A stretch of DNA of 64,000 nt from Xanthostigma xanthostigma (taxonomy: Eukaryota > Arthropoda > Insecta > Raphidioptera > Raphidiidae): contig OY754465.1 of NCBI GenBank assembly GCA_963575645.1, positions 2,914,001-2,978,000 on the forward strand. Reading direction: 5' to 3'. Positions 11,799 through 22,203 of this stretch are shown in pieces; the first letter of the stretch is position 1, and the number at the start of each line of letters is the position of its first letter. Under the pieces are notes generated by a model. It was not told where the DNA came from and ran no database searches. It was given only the letters and a program-made list of their open reading frames with translations. The position numbers and the translations under genes are program-made.

Positions 11799-12341
11799 TC
11801 AAAAGAGACAAACATATATATCTGTAGGATTTAACGAGCGAAAGAATGATATTATGGAATACAATAGAGATAAACATATATTATATCTGTAAGATTTGAC
11901 GTGCGAAAGAATGAGATGGAATACATTACACAGCGTATCTAAAGAGTAAGCTCCAGTCGTGAGTGTGACTATAGAAGTTCCCTTCAAAACTGTTTTTTGA
12001 AGTAAAATACCATAAAGTAATATATATCCTGAAACGATTCGTTGCGATGAAGATTTATTTTCAGTATACCTGCTTCTAATTATGAAAAACTGAAAGAGTA
12101 TGTTGAACATAATAACATTCGCAAAAGGGATACTCGTAAATAGTGACAAATAGTGGCTGTCGTGGAGAATAAATTCATGCGAGGGAGATGTCTCTAGATT
12201 ATTTAGTATATTGTACAAGTCGGCGGTGACATCATTGTATGCGGTGGAGGTAACGGGTATACCCGTACTCACACCGAGTGACTGTAGATCATCAATCAGC
12301 GAAAAAGAAACAGTCGCCTGCCAATATTTGGCTTGAAACAA
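11799..12341 (-). CDS. Unrecognised open frame, doubtful
   Basis: The second-longest open frame in the window (about 180 codons). The first codon used is TTG, not ATG, and the frame is open only back to a TAA near 12380; the first internal ATG is far inside. I recognise no family. The N-terminal half reads protein-like (SFSLIDDLQSLGVSTGIPVT) with several hydrophobic segments further on; the C-terminal ~40 codons lie in a tandem duplication. An overlapping reverse-strand frame (12380-12499) in another register ends in the same place across an A8 run, so one decayed gene with a frameshift is possible. It could equally be chance. Confidence 0.2.
   Translation of the reverse strand: MFQAKYWQATVSFSLIDDLQSLGVSTGIPVTSTAYNDVTADLYNILNNLETSPSHEFILHDSHYLSLFTSIPFANVIMFNILFQFFIIRSRYTENKSSSQRIVSGYILLYGILLQKTVLKGTSIVTLTTGAYSLDTLCNVFHLILSHVKSYRYNICLSLLYSIISFFRSLNPTDIYVCLF
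11805..11925. repeat. Imperfect tandem duplication, two ~59-bp units
   Basis: Units 11805-11863 and 11867-11925 share GATTTRACGWGCGAAAGAAT and the end GGAATACA. Divergence is about 15%. It overlaps the 3' end of the reverse-strand frame described at 11799-12341, whose last ~40 codons are therefore repeat sequence. Confidence 0.7.
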
Positions 12342-12548
12342 AGGAATATAAACAATAGATAGTTTTCCTGTCGATTTTTTTTATTTACTTTTACATTTAA
12401 ATGTCTACCGAAGAAAATATACGAATTGCTTCTTTCCTTACGAGATGCAACGACACAATATATCGAAAAGTTTAAATTTATTTTCCGAACATTTTTCAAA
12501 AGACGTATGTTTTGTTGAACTGTAGAATTTTAATTTTAAAAGTCAATA

Positions 12549-13040
12549 ATAAAATATTTTTAACAAAAAAATTGAACCGACTTCACACTAAAAAGTAAAA
12601 AATAATTGCGTATTGAAATGTTTTGGAGTCGGTGTCAGCCAAAATGAAATCTATTCCGAGAACTACACCGACTCCAAAACATTTCAATACTTACGCAATT
12701 ATTTTTTACTTTTTAGTGTGAAGTCGGTTCAATTTTTTTGTTAAAAATATTTTATTTTTCTCTTTTTAGTGTTAATCTAACACTAAAAATCGGTGAACAT
12801 ACATAAAAAACATTATGCGTTTCTTTGAAATTTGAGAGTTTCCCTCGATTTCTCCGGATTCCACCATCAGATCCTGACTTGGTTCCGATGGGACCACCTC
12901 TGAGGTGCACTCTTTCGAATAAAAAAAAAAATTGAAAATCGGTCCATAATTGACGGAGAAATCGGTGAATATACATAAAAAAAAAAAAATATACAGACGA
13001 ACACAGAACCTCCTCCTTTTTGTTGAAGTCGGTTAAAAAA
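12549..13040 (-). mobile_element. Foldback element with CCGACTTC tail, copy 1
   Basis: 12549-12635 and 12668-12756 form a near-perfect inverted repeat of ~85 bp (outer ends AATATTTTTAACAAAAAA, inner ends with GTTTTGGAGTCGGTGT). To its right lies ~280 bp ending in reverse complement of AACCGACTTCAAAAAAGGAGG. The same hairpin-plus-tail layout is present in opposite orientation at 47498-48028 and with a different stem at 50061-51020. No transposase; the 74-codon frame at 12752 is a shadow. Confidence 0.75.
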
Positions 13041-13314
13041 ATTACAACGAGCAGAAAATTGTTTTATGGAACGTATACAGAATATATAAAAAAACTCGAT
13101 TAGACAATTTTTTAATGACGTGATATTGTATATTTTTGAATGAAATTCACAATTTAACTAAAAAAATATTGGTCACATTGCCAAACCCTGCCGAAAAAAA
13201 TAATGTAGGTACATTCATAAATATGGGTTGTCGGGTTTTTAAACCTTTTGTAACTGGATTACTGTAATCCGACTTAAAGATACAGATAAGTGAACATTTT
13301 AATAGTTTGTTTAT
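13041..13314. other. No gene supported
   Basis: AT-rich. A 93-codon reverse frame (13147-13428) runs into the dispersed repeat H; I see no family resemblance and treat it as chance. Confidence 0.45.
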
Positions 13315-13575
13315 CGATAGGTAAGCAGCTGAGCGAAACATATGAAAAATAATCCCAACAAAAAAAAGAACGAATTTATTGGTTTCTTCGGTACGCATGA
13401 CGCCGACAACAAAGCAACAAAATAACAAACAAGTGATGACGTATTGTTGTCGTTATTTAGAGTGGGTGTGACGTTATTTAGAATGTATCATTGTATGAGC
13501 GACTAGGTAAACCAACTGGAGCTAAGTAATTTCGACGTTTTAAGGAGTTTGTCGTTATATCGAGTGACTAGTCAT
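13315..13575 (+). repeat. Dispersed repeat family H, copy 1
   Basis: About 260 bp shared with 56585-56846 at roughly 85-90% identity, including GACGCCGACAACAAAGCAAC and GTCGTTATATCGAGTGAC. It contains two GTCGTTATTTAGA words close together. No terminal repeats or coding frame found. Confidence 0.7.
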
Positions 13576-13882
13576 ATAATCATGTCGTTAGGAAATTTAA
13601 ATGGCTGAACATTGAGAGTATCGAAGCTAACCGTAAATGAAACATAAAAGCTATATAGAATACCAGAGTATAGAATAAGTATACAGGTAGGCAATATTTC
13701 TAACAGGTGTAATTAAGACATTTATTTAATGACTCGTTATAATATTATCGTTAAATTAGCATTGCATAGTAAGCGGTTTATGTCGGCGGTTATGACTCGG
13801 TTGTGATGAATTGTGAATATTATAACAGACAAGACGTTTGCGCTTGCTTCCTGCAAGAAGCAGTCACGAAAAGGGATGTGGA

Positions 13883-14720
13883 CCTAAAAAAAATTCCAGT
13901 CAATTGGGCGGCGGGACCATTCCAACTTTAAAAATGTTGGGATCATATATATTAATACGCTAAGGTTAAAGATGTGTGCCTCCCTTTTTAGAAAAAAACC
14001 TCACAATTTGTCCACATAAATTATATATCATTTTACAGATAATTGCTTGCTCTACTGACATCGGCAACTAAAAAATTTATTATTGCTTTTGTTTTTGTAA
14101 ATTAATTAAAATACAGCAACGCTGAACAATGTCTGCCATCTGACGTCTTTAATTTTGAAACAACGTCAACACTTCGATCTGTCATCTGACCTTCATATTG
14201 TAATACAACAGACACAATATTGCATACCGCCATCTAACGGCTTTAATTTTGAAACAGCGAGCAACACTGAACAACGTCACAGCAATGCTGCATGATGCCA
14301 TCTGACGGCTTAGCTCAACGCTATTGCTACTTGCGCCTCTATATGACAATTTTAGTAAAACATTTCTTCGATCTGTCATCTGAGCTTCATATTGTAATAC
14401 AACAAAAAGAAGAACGTTATAAGCAGTGTGCAAAATTAGAAACGAATTAAATACCTGCAATCATATTTAAAAAACAATGTTGTAAAGGGATAATTATTAT
14501 ACTTATTTAGTGCGAATAATTCGCACAGGTCACACTAGTTTGATTATAATAAAGAAAATAAAATTTCTGATATCGCGTGAGGTGACGCGGGTAATGGCTA
14601 GTATTCAATATGATATTTGCTATTCGTTGCCATGGTTACCTACATAATATGTTCCCCGTCATATAAAACCCTGCTTAACTAATATATTTCTGACAGATCT
14701 ACAAAACAAAAAAAAGAAAG
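13883..14720 (-). repeat. Dispersed repeat family E, split by a Helitron
   Basis: Left piece 13883-13942 and right piece 14539-14720 are contiguous in the uninterrupted relative at 38545-38955. The phrase AAAATGTTG is separated from TTTGATTATAATAAAG by exactly the Helitron at 13943-14538. Other members are at 27118-27650, 44430-44990 and a LINE-interrupted copy at 36390-37320. No coding frame. Confidence 0.8.
13943..14538 (+). mobile_element. Non-autonomous Helitron, copy 2
   Basis: Starts TCATATATATTAATACGC after an A, ends GGTCACACTAG before a T, with the hairpin GTGCGAATAATTCGCAC upstream of the end. 596 bp. Inserted in repeat family E; the empty site is visible at 38600-38618. Its middle carries several variants of GTCATCTGACCTTC / GCCATCTGACGGCTT. 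A 92-codon frame on the opposite strand (14182-14460) is conserved with copy 3 only because the elements are homologous. Confidence 0.95.
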
Positions 14721-15480
14721 AAGGGCCCCCCGACCCTTCTTTTAAAATTGGAAAAATTTTGTGATACTTATAGAAAAAGTCATTCTGAATTTTAACTGTT
14801 TAAATTTTAATTAACTTTAAACCGTCATAGCGTCTAAACTAATCGAGATACGACTTTGTGCTTGGGCGTACTTTTTTTCATAAGACGTCAATAATAAGCA
14901 TATCGGGAATTTTTATATATTTTTCCAAATATCATAAATCGTTTCATGTTTTTAGGGCAACCCGGTATCATTTTCAGTTTCGGAGATATGAGCGTTTATT
15001 TATTTCTCTGTAAACTTTTTTCATTACGTAATTCACCGTCCTGTTAGGAAATCTGGGCTTTATTATAACATTTCAACTATTTACTCCTGCTTTTTACAAT
15101 CTATAGTTCTGCAGTAATCGTCTTAAAATTGTTGTTTCCGAAACTTAAAACTTAGAACTTAATTATAAGCTTTCATAATAACCCTAGTTTCCATGTAGCA
15201 CATGTGTACGTTTGGTTTGATTGAAATAATTGGCTAAGTTATAACAGAGAAAAGGACAAAGCAAGTTTCCAACTCAGTATTATATTGTTTGTTGCGATTT
15301 ACTGCAGTTTCCGTTGTTCTCGAATCTCGATGTGTTGTTTCAAACCAGCTCGTAGTATTTGTCATTCAACTCATTGTTGTTGTCAAATAGAACTATTATA
15401 AGTCCAAAACGTCTGAAACAGATTTACAATATAGGCCAATAACCTTAGTTTCCACTGATTCTTTCTATTTATATTAATAG
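14721..15480. other. No feature recognised
   Basis: Includes a GGGCCCCCCGACCC patch near 14730 and otherwise AT-rich sequence. I see no shared repeat, tRNA or exon. Confidence 0.4.
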
Positions 15481-15548
15481 TATATTACACAAGGGCCGAA
15501 AGTTTGATATCCTTGCACTGCGCGTTATGATGCCCTCATCAGTATCAT
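15481..15548. mobile_element. Fragment of the small TA MITE
   Basis: One half of the 112-bp element that follows at 15572: it contains GGGCCGAAAGTTTGATAT and ATGATGCCCTCA, then breaks off. Confidence 0.65.
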
Positions 15549-15571
15549 CAAATTTTACGCTTATATAATTA

Positions 15572-15683
15572 TACATCACGCTGGCCGAAAGTTTGATATC
15601 TTTGCCCTTCACGTCATGATGCCCTCGCCTCAGGCATCATAGCACGCAGGGTAAGGTATCAAACTTTCGGTCAGTGTGGTGTA
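15572..15683. mobile_element. Small TA-flanked MITE, copy 2
   Basis: 112 bp, nearly palindromic. Left end TACATCACGCTGGCCGAAAG, right end CTTTCGGTCAGTGTGGTGTA; the TIRs run about 35 bp. The centre has TGATGCCCTCGCC / GGCATCATA. The ends begin and finish with TA, consistent with Tc1/mariner-type targeting. No coding capacity. Confidence 0.85.
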
Positions 15684-15707
15684 ATATACTATTTAAGTGC
15701 TCCAATA

Positions 15708-16258
15708 TAGTGATGTGCCGGATCGTTAAAAATGTATATCCGCGGATACGGATCTGAATACGGATTTTTGGTTTCAAGATCCGCGGATACGGATACGGAT
15801 ACGGATCTTAACTTTCTTTAAGTACGTGGCGGTAAATATTGCACATCGACCTTTGGAAAGAGACTATCTGTTATGGGAAAAAGTTATTGACCTCTTTAAG
15901 AGTTAACTCTCATAACAGATTGTCTCTTTCCAAAGATCGATCATGTGCAATATCTCATTAAAAAGATAGTTGATTTAGTACCTTTGAGTTATGTACTATT
16001 AGTAGGGTACTCACTACGATAAATGTTTGCAATATAAAGGTGCCAAATACGATTTAAAAAAATAAAAACTAATCTGAATGGAATTTAACAGGCTTTCATT
16101 ATTACCTAATCACTTATATATATAAAATTTCATCTATGAATTGAAAATTAATAAAGTAAAAGATTCGTAAAAAAACTAACTAATACGGATACGGATACGA
16201 ATCTTTTTTCTCCCTCGGATATCCGCGGATACGGATACGGATATCCGGCACATCACTA
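15708..16258 (+). mobile_element. hAT-type MITE family B, copy 2
   Basis: Inverted ends TAGTGATGTGCCGGAT / ATCCGGCACATCACTA with flanks CTCCAATA (15700-15707) and CTCCAAAA (16259-16266), a 7/8 match to an 8-bp duplication. Subterminal CGGATAC repeats and the central ~45-bp inverted repeat (about 15836-15960) are retained. Confidence 0.92.
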
Positions 16259-16290
16259 CTCCAAAATAAGTGAGGCACCTCAAAACGCGC

Positions 16291-16597
16291 GTATAATACG
16301 CTCAACGTATCTAAAAAGGTTCGGAACAGTGTCGCAAAGGCACATTTTAGAGCCGTTGAGATCCCCACCACCTCCCAGCTACCTGCACGGAACGTGCGCT
16401 CGTCGATGATTGGCCGTGATCGCTCGTTGACTCGCTTTCCTGCTTTAAAGTACAGTCGAGTACGCTATTGTCAAGTTGTTATTGTTATTTTAGTTTTGTT
16501 GATTTGCGTGTTTGTAGTTTTTCAGCAGACTGTACGAGCGCAAGCCCGCATTCGCATCTAACTTCCGAGTCTTTTAGATTCGTGGCGCGCATTATAC
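16291..16597. mobile_element. MITE family G, copy 1
   Basis: About 307 bp, matching 54405-54730. Ends are inverted: GTATAATACG on the left and ATTATAC on the right; in the second copy the TIR is about 36 bp and continues into ATCTAAAAGGYTCGGAAG. Relatively GC-rich in the middle. A 63-codon frame (16468-16659) recurs in the second copy for the same reason and is not a gene. Confidence 0.75.
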
Positions 16598-16837
16598 ATG
16601 AGTACACTCACTTATTGTTCTTCTTCGATTTTATTTTGACTTGTAATAGTTTCGTATAAAGCCAACTAACTGGAACATGTACGTAGTTTGGAAAATGGCA
16701 ATTAATTAATCGAAGGGCGTTATATAAGTCATAAAATATATTACGCGTTGTGTACTATTATTAAAAGTTAATGACTGGACGTATAAATAATAATATCTGT
16801 TTATTCGTACATGGTACGTTTTGTAATTGCTTGGCAC

Positions 16838-17803
16838 CAGTGGCGGACTTACCAGCAGGCTGAGTAGGCTGAAGCCTAGGGCGGTAGATTTTGGTTCACA
16901 AATTTTTTATTTCGATTTACAAAATTTTAAAAAATTATACACACAAAATATTTCTAAAATTGGAGACAAATTAAAATATTAAAAAAAATCGAAATATAGT
17001 CCTACATGCTAAATACTAAATATTTCAACATCTCTACTTGAACAATTATTGCTAAACGCTTTGTAAAATATACTTTAATAATTCAAATCTTTGATTAACG
17101 TCCAAATAGAACTCTTCAAGTAATGGTCTGAGAAAAATTGGTCGACAATTTTATTTACTTGAATACAGGCCCGCCACATGACCTTGCGGGGCCTGGGGCT
17201 AAAATATGATATGGGCCTCTGTAAGGAGATTGAAATTTCAAAAAATCTGCCACTAAAAAAGAGATGCTAACATTTACAGAGACTATTATCCATTATACAA
17301 TAGCTCTACTCTGCACTGTTCTGCTGTCTGTTTCAATCCAATTTTGGGGCTCCCTCAGCCCGGGGGCCCGGGGCAATTTGCCCCGGTTGCCCCCCCCCCC
17401 CTTGTGGCGGGCCTGCTTGAATACTTTAATAATCATTAATTTTTAGAATATCGCAATAGCGATTCGATATTATAATCGAAATGTAGTTATTTTTACATAT
17501 TTTCTTTACTGATAATTACTATAATTTTTTCTGCATGTACCTAATTATTATGAGATCTGCTTACACAATTCAATCTTGATATAATATCGATGGTCTAATC
17601 ATGATTGCTGCAGCAAATTGTCAAATTTAACTTCAGAAAATTATTTCTTTATGCGTAAAAAATACTGATACTAACCATACGGGAAAAGTTGATGTAATGA
17701 GGATGAAATCATAAAGTTGGAATTTTATTGATAGAAAATATAATTGATACCTATGATTGTGACTAAGGTATCAAAATTCAGAGGCGGCAAAAAATTGAAT
17801 AGC
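16838..17803 (+). mobile_element. Insertion starting CAGTGGCGGA with 11-bp flanking duplication
   Basis: The 11-mer TTGCTTGGCAC occurs at 16827-16837 and 17804-17814, immediately bordering this block. The left end CAGTGGCGGACTTACC resembles termini of some hAT elements, but the right end is not its inverse, and 11 bp is longer than the 8 bp expected for hAT. Inside lie a piece of the foldback/terminal repeat of 38181 (17085-17165) and a nested hAT MITE at 17166. The element type is uncertain. Confidence 0.45.
17166..17415. mobile_element. 250-bp hAT-type MITE, GC-rich
   Basis: Perfect 8-bp duplication CTTGAATA at 17158-17165 and 17416-17423. Inverted ends CAGGCCCGCCACA / TGTGGCGGGCCTG. The right part is unusually GC-rich, with a run of ten C at about 17391. 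It is nested inside a fragment related to the terminal repeat at 38181-38463. Its perfect duplication marks it as the youngest layer here. Confidence 0.92.
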
Positions 17804-17815
17804 TTGCTTGGCACG

Positions 17816-18159
17816 TTGTTAATTTTTTAACTTTCCGTTAATTTTCAAAATTGCAGGTTTCAACTTGATTAATCTATTTTTCATCTAATCTCGATGTTTT
17901 AGGATCCTAGGGGCTCTAATCTGATTATTTTTGGATGTGAACAATACATTTTATTTTATGATGCCTTTCGAGCGAATCAATCGATTGAGATCCGATTTGC
18001 GGCATTGTGGTTATTGAGCGTCTATAATCTACAATCTATAGCGGGAAGTTTTAGAGTTGGCCCATAGATCAACTAGTTTCCACATTTTTTTTTGACGTAG
18101 CGGTGTAAAATTCAAGCTATGATTTTGTTTAATAGAACTTTATTTTATATATTACTGAC
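17816..18159. other. No feature recognised
   Basis: AT-rich; no gene or shared repeat that I can support. Confidence 0.4.
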
Positions 18160-18650
18160 TGTTACCCGCGACTTCGCAAACGATTCAGACGAAACACGGA
18201 TGCATTCCCATTATTTGGCATAGTTACTCCTTTCTCGACGTAGACCCACTAATAAATTTCAAAATTGATGACATTCACGTGATCAACGTCCTGACAAACC
18301 TTGAAAATGACACCCATGTTGATTTTTAGACTATTTACCTCTTTTCATCCCCTGAAGGGGTTGTTTTTGAAAAAGCATGAAACACGTGTTTATTTATTAG
18401 TTGACAGGAGTAATCCTGCGCATTTTCGAATTGATATATCGGTCTTATATAATTTCTCCATGCAAATTTTGAACCCCCGTCACACCCATTCAGGGGTTGA
18501 ATTTTCAAAAATCCGTTCTTAGCGGATGCCTACGTCATAATAACTCTTTGTATGCTAAATTTCAGTCCAATCAGTCCAGTGGTTTGAGCTCTGCGTTGAC
18601 AGATCGATCAGTCAGTCAGTCAGTCACGGTTTCCTTTTATATATTTAGTT
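18160..18650 (+). repeat. Dispersed CCCGCGACTTCG repeat, long form
   Basis: Begins GTTACCCGCGACTTCGCAAA and ends with GTCAGTCAGTCAGTCA then TTTTATATATTTAG. Internal phrases such as AGGGGTTGAATTTTCAAAAA and TTAGCGGATGCCTACGTCAT are, to my recollection, very common in moth and butterfly genomic sequence. Two short frames (18301 and 18497) pass through it and are shadows. Confidence 0.65.
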
Positions 18651-19437
18651 TATACTTACCTTCTATTTTAATCGAAATCACAAATACAGTTTATCGAATG
18701 TTTTAAACCTGAACCCGCGATTTTTCAAATTCAATAAAAACTAGGCGTGGTTTTTGCATCAATTGTTTATTCTGTGCTAAAGTTATTCTTTTGCGTTCAC
18801 TTGTTGAACATAAAGAGTGTATGGTTTATTCTACATACTGTATGCAGCCATTGTTTGTACAATATTAATGACTGACAATGTCAATAACGAGGGAAAAGGG
18901 TTTTGACATAAAACATGAAATGCGTTATACACTCACATGCCAAATTATTTGAGGAAATTTTTCTCTCAGACGTTTGATTATAGAATAGATTTTTACCATT
19001 ACAACTCCACAAGTGAGGAAAAAGGCTAATTGAAGACGAAATTCACTTTTTATAATTTTACAATATTTTCTCTACATGAGCTACGGTGAAGGTTTGAATC
19101 TAAGTAAAACCTGGACACCAGCACTGTGCAATACCAACCCACTGAATGGAACGACCAATCACAGAAGAGCGTACTACGACCGAGTAGAGAACACGAGCAC
19201 GCTGACCATAAAAGGCGGAAGTACCACACTTACCTGTGAGCAGCCTAGAAGGACACTTCGCCCGCTACCACATCGACTTTGATAATGTCTACCGCAGTTG
19301 TAGACGAAACGTCAGGTAGTAATACCAATGGACCACGGCATACTAGCCCGGAAACCAAGAAGATTTGGAAATATTAATATATAAGCCCGGCTTCACTCGA
19401 GTACAAATTGTAGTGACTCAAAGTTGGGGAATGAGTG
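18651..19437. other. No gene supported
   Basis: A 68-codon frame at 19076-19282 lies in a slightly GC-richer patch; I see no family resemblance and no splice context that would make it an exon. Confidence 0.4.
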
Positions 19438-20030
19438 AATGTATTAAATCCAACTTACGCTATAGAATGGTTTTCATTGAATATTTTGTACAAAATGACG
19501 GTGTTTTCTCAAAAAAACTGTTTTAGTAACATGTAGCGACATCTGATACAATTTACTCAAAGCTATTCAGAAGCAAGCCAAAACTAAAAACTGTTTTAGT
19601 ACCAAGTAGGGACATCTGTTATACTTCGCTCAAAGCTATTAGTTCAGAAGCAAATCTGGTAGAATTTGCTCAAAGCTAATTAGTTCAGACGCCGCGGGTA
19701 GCGAACGAAATACATTTCGCAGAAATATATTTATCGCACTCGGATGAAACCGGGACTGAAAGCTAGTTATAACTAAAAATTAAGTACATTTTGTATAAAA
19801 TGACGGTGTTTTCTCAAAAAAACTGTTTTAGTAACATATAGCGACAACTGATACAATTTATTCAAAGCTATTCAGAAGAAAAAAAAAACTGTTTTAGTAC
19901 CAAGTAGCGACATCTGTTATAATTCGCGCAAAGCTATTAGTTCAGACACCGGGAGACGCAAACGAAATACATTTCGCAGAATTATATCTATCGCACCCGG
20001 ATGAAACCGGGACTGAAAGCTACTTATAAC
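19438..20030 (-). repeat. Repeat family L, tandemly duplicated
   Basis: Two adjacent copies (about 19438-19770 and 19780-20030) of the repeat at 40065. Each runs from TTGTACAAAATGACGGTG-like sequence through GTAGCGACATCTG and CAAAGCTATTAGTTCAGA to CGGATGAAACCGGGACTGAA. The second copy lacks the first ~60 bp. Probably a local segmental duplication. Confidence 0.7.
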
Positions 20031-20359
20031 AATAAATTAAATTTGCACCCGTCAAAGCGGGATCGCAAACCCGATCGGTTTCCCCGAGAGTCACTGTGAG
20101 TTTTGACCAGTCCATGGAGACTAACAAAATGTTGCGATCGTTATTGGCACAACGCATACGCGCGTAGCAATTGTTTGTTGTATTTCATGCTTGGCCAGCC
20201 ATTGCCACTTTATGTCTTTGCTTGTTTTCCAATTAACCATAAGTAACCGGGCTTAATTGATTTTATGCTCCATTAATTTTGCAGCCATAGCTGTAATGTT
20301 TCACTTTTGCAGTTTTTTTTTTGATAACGTAAATGTAATCATTAAACATTCATTAAACA
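20031..20359. other. No feature recognised
   Basis: Near 20050-20160 the sequence is less AT-rich but shows no frame or repeat that I recognise. Confidence 0.4.
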
Positions 20360-21043
20360 CTAGCGGTTCCGCCTGGTTTCACCCGGGTGCAAAAGAACGA
20401 ATGGGGAAGGGAGGGACATGAGTACGCACATACATCTTAGTTTACCGAGATGAATGTTGTGTTCAAACTTCATAATGATCGGAGTTACCGTTCAAAAGTT
20501 TTTGTCGTTATACTTTTTTTAAGTAATAAATTTCTTTTAATGTAATAAATATTTAATTGAAAAAACTAGGAAAATTATTTTTATATAGGTACCTACCTAT
20601 AGTTGTAACAGTTTTCAAATCAGCTATTAATTAGATTTTTTTACTTTTAATTAGTCGTAATAAAATTTTGAAAAATTGAAATGTAAGCCTTAGAAGAAAT
20701 CAATGTAGAAAATAAAAATATTTTCGCCGACTTGGGGCTTGAACCCAAGCCCCTGGCATTAAGAGTCTTACGCTCTACCGACTGAGTTATCCAGGCTTGT
20801 GAACGTGACGCGCTAATATTGCAATATATAGTTAAGGCATTTCACCTGATAATATTTGTCGGCCGGACTAATTTTGAGATACATCATGCAACATTTTTCC
20901 TTGATGTTCCACTCCAATTGGTCGTAGCGTGATATTATATAGCCTATAGCCTTCCTCGATAATTAATGGGCTATCCAAAAAAACATTTTTTTTTCAATTC
21001 GAACCAGTAGTTTCTGAGATTAGCGCGTTCAACCATACACACA
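20360..21043 (+). repeat. Composite repeat with tRNA-Lys-like segment, copy 1
   Basis: Ends as at 2347 (CTAGCGGTTCCGCCTGG at the left; CTGAGATTAGCGCGTTCAA near the right). Between them is a ~400-bp middle, with the tRNA-like sequence at 20725-20797 on the minus strand, an AT-rich body and the phrase TACATCATGCAACATTTTTC. The same organisation recurs at 41859 (reverse) and 51361. Confidence 0.75.
20725..20797 (-). pseudogene. tRNA-Lys(CTT)-like sequence in composite repeat
   Basis: On the minus strand: D-arm AACTCAGTCGGTAGAGC, anticodon loop CTCTTAA (anticodon CTT), B-box GGTTCAAGCCC. The acceptor ends do not pair fully, and three diverged versions sit in the same repeat, so I read it as a tRNA-derived part of a mobile repeat and not a host tRNA gene. 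Confidence 0.7.
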
Positions 21044-21154
21044 AGTGGTATTTCTCAGTGTATACGGAGTTCTTCACTTGTTTTGGGCACGTAGGATAAT
21101 CCATGCCATTTGTTTGTTTTTCTGCTCTTTGGAGTTTAATTTATTTTGTTGACT

Positions 21155-21545
21155 TTTATAACACCTGACCTATAAACGTGCATTATTATATCTACAGTTT
21201 GCTCTTGTGAATTTTTTTACGTGTTGTTTATTAACCTTTTGTGAAGTGTATAGCTGTAAAACATTAAAGTTAGTGGAAGTTTTGTGTGGAATTAGGTGAG
21301 GATAACGCATTATTATATTGTTAATTTTTTTTTTTTGACGTTTACACTAACGCCATCGGCCGGATTTTTGAGTGAACGTCAACATATTCAACAAAAAGAG
21401 CAAGGAGTATAGTGCAGTGTATATTTATACTTTAACTAACTTGTCCACTTGATATTTTGCTTGGTGAATTGAAAGTAAATTTTATTCTAACGACTAATTT
21501 GTTCCAAAATTGGTAATTTCTATCTTTAATATTATTCGGTGAATT
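21155..21545 (+). repeat. Dispersed repeat family D, partial
   Basis: Shares TTTGACGTTTACACTAACGCC and GAGCAAGGAGTATAGTGCAG with 45707-46270, same orientation. The left ~280 bp present at 45707 are missing. Confidence 0.7.
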
Positions 21546-22118
21546 TGGGCATAAGTAATAGCAAAAAACAATACTAGTAAATTATACCGAACGTATAAAA
21601 ATTATAAGCGTGTTAATGTTCGTCTATATAAATGTGTTTATTATTCGCTCATGTGTGTGTGTGTGTGTATGATCGTGTTGTCTCCCCTATTTAACTGTTT
21701 CCCTGTTTTATGTATTCCAGATAAATTAAATTGTCATTTAGTACAGCCGCTAAAATATTTAATTATTTCCGTGAAAATAAAATTATAATATTGAAATTTA
21801 AAATATATTTTGTTCTTTGTCTATATTCACTGATTCTTATTCACAACATTGTTAAAAAAGAAACTAATTGTTGACATGTCACGTGCCGACACATTTCTAT
21901 TGTTGTGCAACCACGCTCTAACTACTGAACCGATTTGACAAAATTCTTTCACTATTTGTAAGCCTACTTCTTCGCGAGTGAAATTAAAGAAGAACAGAAT
22001 GAAATACTGTTTTTCTTCATTTTACAATCACCTTCCCAGTGTGAAGCAGGTAGAGAAGGCAATTGTGTGAAGTTCGCGAAGGGGCAACTCCGCGAGTTGA
22101 CGTCACACTTTATAGTAT
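21546..22118. other. No gene; short (GT)n run
   Basis: A (TG)n microsatellite lies at about 21651-21668. The rest is AT-rich without a recognisable feature. Confidence 0.5.
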
Positions 22119-22200
22119 AAAGGCCGCTGCACTCGAGGCTGGTTTTGCCGCTAGATTCCTTGTGTTGACTGTCGCGCTGGCTACGAGGATGGAAATGACG
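22119..22200 (+). mobile_element. Fragment of Harbinger-type MITE family C
   Basis: Begins AAAGGCCGCTGCACTCGAGGC, then GCTAGATTCC, and ends at GGAAATGACGTCA, joining the two ends of the family with most of the interior deleted. It abuts the AGTGAA-rich element. Confidence 0.7.
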
Positions 22201-22203
22201 TCA

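Noticed and set aside
14182-14460. Conserved 84-92 codon frames at 14182 and 40994
   Set aside because: Both lie antisense in copies of the same Helitron and contain its short internal repeats. The third copy (2908) does not keep the frame.
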